Positions 56,922 to 64,000 of a stretch of 64,000 bases of DNA are shown piece after piece. Position numbers and translations under genes: made by a program. The DNA is from Gilliamella sp. B3022 (GTDB taxonomy: Bacteria; Pseudomonadota; Gammaproteobacteria; Enterobacterales; Orbaceae), in NCBI RefSeq assembly GCF_028751545.1, contig NZ_CP071867.1, forward strand, positions 1,275,306 to 1,339,305, given 5' to 3'. A model generated the notes under the pieces. That model was not told the origin of the DNA. It searched no databases and saw only the letters and a program-made list of their open reading frames with translations. Positions within the stretch are counted from its first letter, which is position 1; each line of letters starts with the position of its first letter.

Positions 56922-57686
56922 TTAGATTTTGCTTCGATATAAAACTTCTGAAATATAACGTAACTCTTGCACATCTAATTGACCTGGTGCTGATGCATTT
57001 TTTGCTGCACCAAATGTCATTGAAGATCCAAAGATTGTTCCAGCTACGCGGCTCACAACACCAAGACCTGACATAGACATAGTAATAATGGGTTTTTCAG
57101 CGTATTTTTCATTCATCTCGGTTGTTGCAGCAAGTAACGTTAAAACATCATCAGTTGTTTGTGGCATGACTGCAATTTTGGAAATATCAGCGCCTAAATC
57201 TTGCATTTTTCGTAATCGATAGATGATATCGCTTTTAGGGGGGGTTTTGTCAAAATCGTGGTTGGATGCTACCACAAAAACATTGTGCTGATGGGCAATA
57301 TGAATAATCTCTTTTACATAGTTATCACCAATAAACACCTCAACATCAATAAGATCGATTAAACCACTATGCGCTATTTGTTTATTTAATTCCATATATG
57401 AAGTTAATGGCCAAGGTTTTACACCACCTTCGTTTTCTGTTCTAAAAGTAAACAAAATAGGTTTATTGGGTAAAAGTTCTCGAATTTGTTTCGCTATCTG
57501 TTTTACAGCATTGATATTGTCAACTTGAGTAAAGTGATCAACACGCCATTCTAACACATCAAAATCGATTGATTGTAAAAATAGTATTTCTTCGAGTAAT
57601 TCTGCTTCGGTTTTACCGACAACAGGGACGATAATTTTAGGTGCGCCAGAACCTATCTCAATTCCTTTAATAGTAACGGTTTTCAT
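56922..57686 (-). CDS. aroD: 3-dehydroquinate dehydratase, type I
   Basis: AroD converts 3-dehydroquinate to 3-dehydroshikimate in the shikimate pathway by Schiff-base catalysis. The 254-aa protein keeps His143 (VVASNHDFDKTP) and the Schiff-base lysine Lys170 (ADISKIAVMPQ), both at exactly the E. coli numbering. The ending GSSMTFGAAKNASAPGQLDV is typical. It follows ydiB by 104 nt on the same strand, the order seen in E. coli. Confidence 0.97.
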   Translation of the reverse strand: MKTVTIKGIEIGSGAPKIIVPVVGKTEAELLEEILFLQSIDFDVLEWRVDHFTQVDNINAVKQIAKQIRELLPNKPILFTFRTENEGGVKPWPLTSYMELNKQIAHSGLIDLIDVEVFIGDNYVKEIIHIAHQHNVFVVASNHDFDKTPPKSDIIYRLRKMQDLGADISKIAVMPQTTDDVLTLLAATTEMNEKYAEKPIITMSMSGLGVVSRVAGTIFGSSMTFGAAKNASAPGQLDVQELRYISEVLYRSKI

Positions 57687-57740
57687 TTAATATCCTGCTA
57701 GTAAAAAATCATGTTAATTGAATCTAATTCAATCAATTTC

Positions 57741-57761
57741 ACCACCAATTATAATGGTGGT
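57741..57761 (-). other. Hairpin between ydiB and aroD
   Basis: Inverted repeat ACCACCA / TGGTGGT with a 7-nt AT loop lies in the 104-nt gap. It has no T-run, so it is probably an mRNA structure rather than a full terminator. Confidence 0.4.
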
Positions 57762-57790
57762 ATTTAAATCTAAAAAATAGGTTTGATTAT

Positions 57791-58666
57791 CTATTGATCT
57801 TTAAATCCCATTTTTTCTTTTATATATTCAATAGGTGCCTCTTCACCAGTCCAAATTTTAATTTGTGCTGCGCCTTGCCATAACATCATGCCAATACCAT
57901 TGAGTATTTTACAACCTTGTTGCTCTGCTATTTCAAGTAATTTCGTTTTTCGTGGGCTATAAATACAATCAGTTACCACAAGATCTGCTCTTAGCATAGT
58001 TGGATCGGTTATTAAACTTTGATTTTCTAATGGCTTCATACCTACGCCAGTAGCATTACAAATTACGACGCTTTCTGCAATTTCTTTGCGTAATTGTTTT
58101 TTATCATCAAGATCAGTTATATGAACCTTACATTGAGTATCTTTATTTAATTTTTTTGCTATCGCTTTGATTTTTCTGTAACACTCGTCTTTTTGGTTAA
58201 ATATGGCAATCTCTTTTACACCATCTAGTGCTGCTTGTACAACAATTGCTGTTGCCGCACCTCCCGCTCCCATAATTGTTATTTTTTTACCAATAACATC
58301 AACATTCGCCTCTTTAAGCATACGCATATAGCCTATACCATCAGTGTTGTAACCTGTTAGTACGCCGTTATCATTTGAAATGGTGTTACAAGCGCCACTT
58401 ATTTCAACCGCTGGTGTTAATTTATCTAAATATTGGCATACTAATTGTTTGTTTGGCATCGATACGGCACTTCCACGTAACCCTAATGCCCTTAAACCTT
58501 TTATTGCATCCGGTAACTTTTCTTGATCCACTTCGAATGCTAAATATACATAAGGTATATTCAATTTAGAATAGCTTATATTTTGCATTTGTGGCGATAA
58601 ACTGTGGCGGATTGGGTAGGCCATTAATCCTATTAATAAGTGATGACCGTCGATATTATCTCTCAT
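57791..58666 (-). CDS. ydiB: Quinate/shikimate dehydrogenase YdiB
   Basis: YdiB reversibly oxidises shikimate or quinate with NAD or NADP. From ATG 58666 it is 291 aa. It follows YdiB rather than AroE at LIGLMAYPIRHSLSPQMQN, VSMPNKQLVCQYLD, GMKPLENQSLI and MGFKDQ. Catalytic Lys73 and Asp109 (in GYNTDG) are present, and the Rossmann motif is GAGGAATA. GGAG lies 7 nt before ATG 58666; the ATG at 58672 is only 1 nt from it and an earlier start is unlikely. It may serve as the cell's shikimate dehydrogenase if aroE is absent elsewhere. Confidence 0.92.
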   Translation of the reverse strand: MRDNIDGHHLLIGLMAYPIRHSLSPQMQNISYSKLNIPYVYLAFEVDQEKLPDAIKGLRALGLRGSAVSMPNKQLVCQYLDKLTPAVEISGACNTISNDNGVLTGYNTDGIGYMRMLKEANVDVIGKKITIMGAGGAATAIVVQAALDGVKEIAIFNQKDECYRKIKAIAKKLNKDTQCKVHITDLDDKKQLRKEIAESVVICNATGVGMKPLENQSLITDPTMLRADLVVTDCIYSPRKTKLLEIAEQQGCKILNGIGMMLWQGAAQIKIWTGEEAPIEYIKEKMGFKDQ

Positions 58667-59455
58667 AGACATTCTCCAAAATAACCTTATCAAAACACAA
58701 GGTTTTATAACATAAAGATTTTTCTTCAACTAGTTAAGTTACGCGCGAATATCTATAATATACATCATAGCGCGTTAAATGAGTGATTTTGACAGGGATG
58801 GCTCATCATTACAACATTCAATTTAAATCAATATTTAAAGTAATGCTTTTCATAATGTCACAAGATCAATTTCTAAGCTTCTTTTGATACCCGACAATTA
58901 TGTGTTTGGTAAAGTCATTCCTTTATATTTTTTAGTTTAGTTTAGATTTCTATCATAGAAAAATTGCATATACCACCAATCCTCATTTAGCACTTTTTAG
59001 ATTTTCAGGCGTGTTTGATTTATGAATAAAATGGATTGAATTGGCTATCATACCTGAATTATTGTGATAGCATTCATTATCGTACTAATATTTAGCCTAT
59101 CTTTCTTATTAATTAAAATTTAATTCATAGGAAATATAAATTCTCTGTAATTTTTGAATTAGCTTAATCATGATTTGTTATATTATTTCTATAAATATAG
59201 GTATTTCTATTAAAAATATTTATTATTTAAAGTAAAAGATATTGTTCACTTGCTAAGTTAAAAAAGGATTTTTTATTAAAATGGGAGTTACATCAAAAAA
59301 ATAAAAATCAGTAGATTAAAAGCAATAACGATTAAATATCAGACAACTCTTTCAATAATCTTTAATTAAAATTTGTTTAGAAATGTTGCAAATTTATACA
59401 AAAATCAATATGTTTTGCGTTAACGTTATTTACAATCTATGTTCTACTCTATCAA
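58667..59455. other. Divergent intergenic region between ydiB and the YuiF-like gene
   Basis: About 790 bp with no gene recognised. It contains ACTAGTTAA at 58729-58737, a TrpR-type half-site about 60 nt before ydiB, next to an imperfect inverted repeat whose arms are TTACGCGC near 58738 and GCGCGTTAA near 58771. Near 59417 there is GCGTTAACGTTA. These may be operators but no regulator can be named with confidence. Confidence 0.4.
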
Positions 59456-59484
59456 TTGCACTTTCTATATCTATAGCCTAAAAT
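59456..59484 (+). promoter_or_regulatory. Promoter of the YuiF-like gene
   Basis: -35 TTGCAC (59456-59461) and -10 TAAAAT (59479-59484) are exactly 17 nt apart, with a start near 59491 and a leader of about 27 nt. Confidence 0.65.
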
Positions 59485-59517
59485 GTTAAACTTTGCTTCT
59501 TAACCCAGAATCTTTTT

Positions 59518-60861
59518 ATGAATACAGTGCTTGATTTGTTCTCGTCTATAAATGCAGTTGTGGTTGCGGTAATTTGTATGTTAATTTTGTCTCTTTGCCG
59601 TGTTCATGTGGTAATCAGCTTAATTATTGGTGCGTTTGTAGGCGGATTATTTAGCCATTTATCGTTAAAAGAAACGATCGATGCTTTTAATACTGGTATT
59701 AGTAATGGTGCTAATATTGCGCTTTCTTATGCTATGCTTGGCGCTTTTGCTGTAGCGATTTCAAAATCAGGCTTGCCTGAATTATTAGCAGATAAGGCAA
59801 TAAAACAGCTTACAACCAGTAGTGCTAAAAAGCGTATTAAATGGTTATTAATTATCATTATTGCACTGGTTAGTATTTCATCACAAAACATTATTCCTAT
59901 ACATATCGCTTTTATCCCTCTATTGATTCCACCACTTTTATATGTGATGTCGCGTTTGCAATTAGATAGAAGAATGATTGCTTGTATCATGACTTTTGGT
60001 CTTATTACACCTTATATGTTCTTACCTGTTGGTTTCGGTAATATCTTTTTAAATCAAATTTTGTTAAAAAATATTATTTCATCAGGAATGGATGTCAGTC
60101 ATGTTAATGTCATGCATGCGATGGCCATTCCTGCATTGGGTATGTTTATTGGTTTATTGTGGGCTATTTTTGTAAGTTACCGAAAACCAAGAGAATATAA
60201 AATTATTCGTGAAGAAATTAATTTAGATGCACTAAACAATGTGAATAAGCGTTCACTTATTGTTTCATTATTAGCTGTCATTTTATCGTTCGCAATTCAA
60301 CTTTACACCGGATCAATGATTTTAGGTGCTTTAGTTGGTTTTATTTGCTTTATTGTATCAGGCTCAATTAAGTGGGGTGAAGCAGACGGCGTATTTACTG
60401 ATGGTATCAAAATGATGGCGATGATTGGTTTTGTAATGATTTCAGCTCAAGGTTTTGCCGAAGTTTTGAAACAGACTCACGAAATTGAACCTTTAGTTAT
60501 CAATAGTGCTGAGTTATTCGCTGGCAATAAAGTTATTGCTTCATTTATGATGATGCTTGTTGGACTGGTTATCACCTTAGGTATTGGTTCCTCATTTTCA
60601 ACTGTACCAATTATTGCTGCTATTTATGTACCACTTTGTGTACAACTTGGTTTTTCTCCTATTGCTACTGTTTGTTTAATTGGTGCATCTGGAGCGATTG
60701 GTGATGCAGGATCTCCGCCTTCTGATACTATTTTATCAACATCAGCAGGCTTAAATAGTGATGGTCAGCATGATCATATCCGCGATAGTGTTATTCCAAC
60801 ATTTACTCATTTTAATATTCCATTATTTATTGCTGGCTGGGTTGGATCATTAATTTTATAA
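59518..60861 (+). CDS. YuiF-like Na+/H+ antiporter-family transporter, possible histidine permease
   Basis: This 447-aa inner-membrane protein has about 11-12 helices. It resembles the YuiF / HI_0325 group of the Na+/H+ antiporter (NhaC-like) family: SLIIGAFVGGLFSHLSLKET near residues 34-53, FNTGISNGANIALSYAMLGA, ISSQNIIPIHIAFIPLLIPP, the IGSSFSTVPIIAAIYVPL segment and GDAGSPPSDTILSTSAGLN near 400. YuiF homologues have been proposed to import histidine on the basis of regulon analysis, so an amino-acid role is plausible but not shown here. It is followed by rsmB after 35 nt and may be cotranscribed. I recognise the group but not a firm substrate. Confidence 0.7.
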   Translation: MNTVLDLFSSINAVVVAVICMLILSLCRVHVVISLIIGAFVGGLFSHLSLKETIDAFNTGISNGANIALSYAMLGAFAVAISKSGLPELLADKAIKQLTTSSAKKRIKWLLIIIIALVSISSQNIIPIHIAFIPLLIPPLLYVMSRLQLDRRMIACIMTFGLITPYMFLPVGFGNIFLNQILLKNIISSGMDVSHVNVMHAMAIPALGMFIGLLWAIFVSYRKPREYKIIREEINLDALNNVNKRSLIVSLLAVILSFAIQLYTGSMILGALVGFICFIVSGSIKWGEADGVFTDGIKMMAMIGFVMISAQGFAEVLKQTHEIEPLVINSAELFAGNKVIASFMMMLVGLVITLGIGSSFSTVPIIAAIYVPLCVQLGFSPIATVCLIGASGAIGDAGSPPSDTILSTSAGLNSDGQHDHIRDSVIPTFTHFNIPLFIAGWVGSLIL

Positions 60862-60896
60862 ACATTTAGATAGATGAGTTAAGGTCATTATTGGTT

Positions 60897-62189
60897 ATGA
60901 ATAAAAAGTCACATTCAAATATTCGAGCTATTTGTGCGCAAGCGATTTTCAATGTGCTTGAAGAGGGGCAATCGCTTAGTACGGCCTTAACGTTATTTAC
61001 CCATAAAATAGCGGAAAAAGATCGCGCTCTAGTACAAGAAATCTGTTTTGGTGTGATGCGTGTTTTGCCTGAACTTAATTTTTATATTCATACTTTGATG
61101 AATAAAATTCTTACTGGAAAAAATCGAGTTTTACACTATTTATTGTTAGTGGGCATTTACCAAATTTTATATACCCGAATCCCTGAACATGCCGCAGTAG
61201 GCGAAACAGTGAATGCCGTAAATGATTTAAACAAATCATCGCTCAAAGGATTAGTAAATGGCGTATTGCGTGAATTTTTACGCCAACAGCAATCATTACA
61301 ACAAAAATTTGTACAGGATGATAAACAGCAGACAACTCAAACCTTGCATCCAAGTTGGTTACTTAATCGTCTAAAACAAGCTTATCCACAGCAATGGACA
61401 AATATTGTCAATGCGAATAACCAAAAACCGCCAATGTGGTTACGAGTTAATCTTAATCACTATTCTGTTAGTGAGTATCAACAATTGTTAGCTGAACAGC
61501 AAATTGAATCAGAGACTTTTGCCGATTTACCTTGTGCTATTAGGTTATTGTCTCCTGTAAATGTAGCGAAGTTACCTTATTTTGCAGAAGGAGCAGTTAC
61601 AGTACAGGATTTATCTGCTCAATATGCTGCATATTTGTTAGCACCCAAAAATGGTGAGCAAATTTTGGATATGTGTGCCGCACCAGGTGGTAAAACAACC
61701 CATATTTTAGAAATTGCACCAAAAGCAAATTTATTAGCAGTAGATGTTGATGCGTGTCGTGCTAAACGTATTGAAGAAAATCTGGCACGCTTAAAACAAG
61801 TAGCAGAAGTGAAAGTGGGGGATGGGTTGACACCTGAGAAATGGTGCAAAGGCAGACAATTTGACCGTATTTTGCTTGATTCACCATGCTCGGCAACAGG
61901 AGTGATTCGTCGCCATCCTGATATCAAGTGGTTACGTCGCGATAGCGATATTACACAATTAACTGAATTACAACACGAAATTATAACTCAAATTTGGCCA
62001 TATCTTAAAGTAAATGGCATTTTAGTTTATGCTACCTGTTCAATCCTACTTGATGAAAATAAATTACAAATTGAGCGTTTTTTGCAAGAAAACAGCAATG
62101 CCCAACTTGTGGGTGACATGAAACAATTTTTACCGACTGCACAAGGTGGTGATGGTTTTTTCTATTCTGTTTTAAAAAAAAAGAGTTAG
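60897..62189 (+). CDS. rsmB: 16S rRNA (cytosine967-C5)-methyltransferase RsmB
   Basis: RsmB methylates C967 of 16S rRNA. The 430-aa protein has the N-terminal NusB-like domain (about residues 1-140, with TRIPEHAAVGETVNAV) and the C-terminal SAM domain with ILDMCAAPGGKTTHILE near 257-273. The two functional cysteines lie in DSPCSATGVIRRHPDIKW and YATCSILLDENKLQ. ATG 60897 is 12 nt from AAGG; a TTG at 60891 is the alternative. In many relatives rsmB sits with fmt and trkA; here it follows a transporter. Confidence 0.95.
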   Translation: MNKKSHSNIRAICAQAIFNVLEEGQSLSTALTLFTHKIAEKDRALVQEICFGVMRVLPELNFYIHTLMNKILTGKNRVLHYLLLVGIYQILYTRIPEHAAVGETVNAVNDLNKSSLKGLVNGVLREFLRQQQSLQQKFVQDDKQQTTQTLHPSWLLNRLKQAYPQQWTNIVNANNQKPPMWLRVNLNHYSVSEYQQLLAEQQIESETFADLPCAIRLLSPVNVAKLPYFAEGAVTVQDLSAQYAAYLLAPKNGEQILDMCAAPGGKTTHILEIAPKANLLAVDVDACRAKRIEENLARLKQVAEVKVGDGLTPEKWCKGRQFDRILLDSPCSATGVIRRHPDIKWLRRDSDITQLTELQHEIITQIWPYLKVNGILVYATCSILLDENKLQIERFLQENSNAQLVGDMKQFLPTAQGGDGFFYSVLKKKS

Positions 62190-62768
62190 TGCATTTTAAA
62201 AATGTCATGCTCTATTAAAAAATAATTAATGCATTACCGTTGTGCTACTTGCTGTAATTTTAATTAATTTAGCTAGTTGCTTACTATGTTATAATACTTT
62301 TGCTTTTATCGTCGTTTTACTCTTCAATAACAGGTGTCATATCTTATAAAAGTACAGGATAGATATTACATTGGTATGTATCATGCTGAAATCTTAATGG
62401 ATTCGAATAAGTTATTCATTAATTCAGGGTGATATTTATAAAATTTTGCTCTATTTGTCCTAAAGTTAACCTTTGTAATCATTTTTAATCTTTTAATTTA
62501 TGCCTTTGTAAGCCATAAGCAAATTGATAGGTTAATACCTCATCAAACCATATTTCAAGTATTGCTGGCATGTGAAACCAATACACAAGGTATTTTAGCA
62601 CGATTAGATCATGCTAAGTAAAGCGACTTGTTCTTCTTATACATTGATTTTGTAATCTGGATAAAATTGGTGAATATTACGAATTTTCAAATTAATAATC
62701 ATCTTTTGCAGTAATATTTTGATGGTTTTGTTCGCTATAAAATGGATGTTTGAATATAAAATTACATA

Positions 62769-62810
62769 TTTTGTAAAAAATATTTAGGAGTCTATACCGT
62801 TTTAAATATT
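62769..62810 (+). repeat. Dispersed AT-rich repeat, copy 4 (divergent)
   Basis: Reads TTTTGTAAAAAATATTTAGG followed by AGTCTATACCGTTTTAAATA. It keeps the TTTTGT-A run, the TTTxAGG and the ATAC(C)GTTT parts of copies 1-3. The match is weaker than between copies 1 and 2. Confidence 0.4.
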
Positions 62811-62846
62811 TTGTGTTCAAATATTTGAATTTAAAAGTTGAATATT

Positions 62847-62896
62847 AGATAAGCTAAATTCCAATTTGGACAATCTTTTGTAGATATGCTAAATTC
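62847..62896 (+). repeat. 15-nt direct repeat upstream of serB
   Basis: AGATAAGCTAAATTC (62847-62861) recurs as AGATATGCTAAATTC (62882-62896), 14 of 15 identical, with starts 35 nt apart. The second copy ends 34 nt before the serB ATG, just before the -10 element. It could be a pair of regulator-binding sites. Confidence 0.45.
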
Positions 62897-62912
62897 TGAT
62901 TTCGTTTTACGT

Positions 62913-62918
62913 TATAAT
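62913..62918 (+). promoter_or_regulatory. Candidate serB -10 element very close to the start codon
   Basis: A perfect TATAAT ends 11 nt before the serB ATG. There is no good -35 at the usual distance. If used, the leader would be only about 5 nt, giving a leaderless-type mRNA; no ribosome-binding site is visible before the ATG. Confidence 0.4.
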
Positions 62919-62929
62919 GATTTTCTGAT

Positions 62930-63904
62930 ATGGCTTACACACTCACCTATAATGATTTACCTGAAAATATTCAAGATTGGCAAGGATTACCGCTTTCTTT
63001 AAATGGTTGTGAGGTTGTTCCGCTTGATTACAATGCAGGTAAAACCGGTTGGATTATTTATGGAAAGAAATTGAATAAAACAATATTATCAACATTCCAA
63101 AATAAACTGGCTATGCCAATGGTGATTGTGTCATCGTGGACAATCAAAACCTATCAAATTGTTCGTATCGCTGGGGTAATGCCTAAAAAAGCTAAATCCA
63201 TCTCACTGACTTTAGGTATTGATGTTGCACCAATTGATAATCTACCAACGTTGCATTCTCCTGGTCTACTTATCATGGATATGGATTCAACTGCAATTGG
63301 CATTGAATGTATTGATGAATTGGCTAAATTGCATGGGGTTGGCGAGCAAGTTGCTGCCGTTACTGAACAAGCTATGCGCGGAGAACTAGATTTTTCAACT
63401 AGTTTACGTAAAAGAGTTGCGACATTAAAAGGTGCATCTCAAAACATCTTACAAGAAGTGAAAGACAGGCTACCACTTACGCCAGGACTAACTTATTTAG
63501 TTCGTGAGTTGTACAAAAAAAATTGGCATGTTGCTATTGCCTCTGGGGGATTTACCTATTTTGCTGATCATCTTAAACAAAAATTAAAGTTAGTTGATGC
63601 TTATGCTAATCAATTAGAAATTAAAAATGACAAACTAACTGGTAAAGTGATTGGTGATATTGTGGATGCTAAGTACAAGGCAAGAACATTGCAGCAATTA
63701 GCAGCTTCGCTTGATATTCCAATTGAACAAACTGTTGCAATTGGTGATGGAGCAAATGATTTAATGATGATTCGGATTGCTGGACTTGGCGTAGCTTATC
63801 ATGGTAAACCCAAAGTTGTTGAAAAGGCGAGAATTAGTATTAATTATGCAGATTTAACTGGTTTATGGTGTATTTTATCAACCAGTTTATTAAGTGAAGG
63901 TTAG
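62930..63904 (+). CDS. serB: Phosphoserine phosphatase SerB
   Basis: SerB does the last step of serine synthesis, removing phosphate from phosphoserine. The 324-aa protein has an N-terminal regulatory-type domain (residues 1-100) and a HAD domain with nucleophile motif MDMDSTAIG (Asp117 and acid Asp119), AMRGELDFSTSLRKRVATLKG, ASGGFTYF and VAIGDGANDLMMI. The ATG aligns with the E. coli start; no ribosome-binding site precedes it. radA follows after 9 nt, the conserved serB-radA order. Confidence 0.96.
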   Translation: MAYTLTYNDLPENIQDWQGLPLSLNGCEVVPLDYNAGKTGWIIYGKKLNKTILSTFQNKLAMPMVIVSSWTIKTYQIVRIAGVMPKKAKSISLTLGIDVAPIDNLPTLHSPGLLIMDMDSTAIGIECIDELAKLHGVGEQVAAVTEQAMRGELDFSTSLRKRVATLKGASQNILQEVKDRLPLTPGLTYLVRELYKKNWHVAIASGGFTYFADHLKQKLKLVDAYANQLEIKNDKLTGKVIGDIVDAKYKARTLQQLAASLDIPIEQTVAIGDGANDLMMIRIAGLGVAYHGKPKVVEKARISINYADLTGLWCILSTSLLSEG

Positions 63905-63913
63905 GAGAATAAC

Positions 63914-64000
63914 TTGGCAAAAACCGTTAAACGTGCTTATGTGTGTAATGATTGTGGTGCAGATTATCCGCGCTGGCAAGGTCAGTGTAGTGCTTGCCAT
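63914..64000 (+). CDS. radA: DNA repair protein RadA, N-terminal part (cut by window edge)
   Basis: RadA is a RecA-like ATPase that works on recombination intermediates. Only 29 codons are visible, starting at TTG 63914 with AGGAG 6 nt upstream. The peptide contains the N-terminal zinc finger CNDCGADYPRWQGQCSACH, the RadA/Sms signature. The gene follows serB by 9 nt and is probably cotranscribed with it. Confidence 0.95.
   Translation, partial: MAKTVKRAYVCNDCGADYPRWQGQCSACH

Larger units (their letters stand above)
62190..62929. other. Repeat-bearing gap before serB with a decayed frame
   Basis: About 740 bp without an intact gene. A plus-strand frame at 62442-62621 lacks a start codon but reads coherently (HKQIDRLIPHQTIFQVLLAC, then NTQGILARLDHAK before TAA), probably a remnant of a lost gene. 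The gap also holds copy 4 of the dispersed repeat (62769-62810), a second partial copy of its 3' half (GTTTGAATATAAAATT near 62749), and a direct repeat before serB. Confidence 0.45.

Overview
The window is a low-GC gammaproteobacterial chromosome segment. Almost every protein can be matched to an Escherichia coli family, but codon use is strongly AT-biased and the intergenic DNA is very AT-rich. Gene content and style suggest an insect-gut relative of the Enterobacterales and Pasteurellales such as the Orbaceae (Gilliamella/Frischella/Orbus type). That placement is inference; the complete 16S gene at 37658-39195 would settle it.

Layout from left to right. 1-1995: end of a flagellar export-gate cluster (fliO end, fliP, fliQ, fliR). 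2222-2557: yjdM, then a decayed gene-poor stretch to about 3380. 3460-7871 (minus): the str operon rpsL-rpsG-fusA-tuf with its promoter and several intercistronic hairpins. 8754-18440 (minus): adenine permease adeP, a YoaE-type TerC/CBS membrane protein, K+ transporter trkH, djlA, parC and parE. 18583-23230 (plus): an FNR-type promoter and dmsABCD, an anaerobic DMSO reductase with its chaperone, then ubiA. 24960-29395: the conserved block folP-ftsH-rlmE / yhbY / greA. 29629-32603 (plus): yicH, hslR, hslO. 32918-36511 (minus): trmO and the methionine importer metNIQ under a MetJ-type operator. 36569-42873 (plus): gmhB and a complete rRNA operon (16S, tRNA-Ile, tRNA-Ala, 23S, 5S). The order metNIQ-gmhB-rrn is the same as around E. 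coli rrnH. 43817-47840 (minus): a TrpXYZ-like ABC importer with two tandem substrate-binding proteins behind a TrpR-like operator. 47962-53872 (minus): formate dehydrogenase fdoGHI-fdhE, with cysteine instead of selenocysteine in FdoG. 54050-58666 (minus): plsB, aroD, ydiB. 59518-64000 (plus): a YuiF-like transporter, rsmB, serB and the start of radA.

The genes describe a free-replicating cell with translation, topoisomerase, membrane-lipid and heat-shock functions plus an anaerobic chain: formate is oxidised by Fdo, electrons pass through the quinone pool, and DMSO-type acceptors are reduced by Dms. FNR-like sites precede both enzymes. Amino-acid supply is represented by import (Met, probably Trp, possibly His) and by pieces of biosynthesis (serB, aroD, ydiB).

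I found no CRISPR array, intact mobile element, prophage or defence island, and no convincing new multi-gene system. The most unusual signals are small: a dispersed AT-rich repeat of about 40 nt in four gene-free gaps, the TrpR-like operator on the duplicated binding-protein ABC operon, the Sec-to-Cys formate dehydrogenase, and decayed gene remnants around 2.6-3.3 kb.
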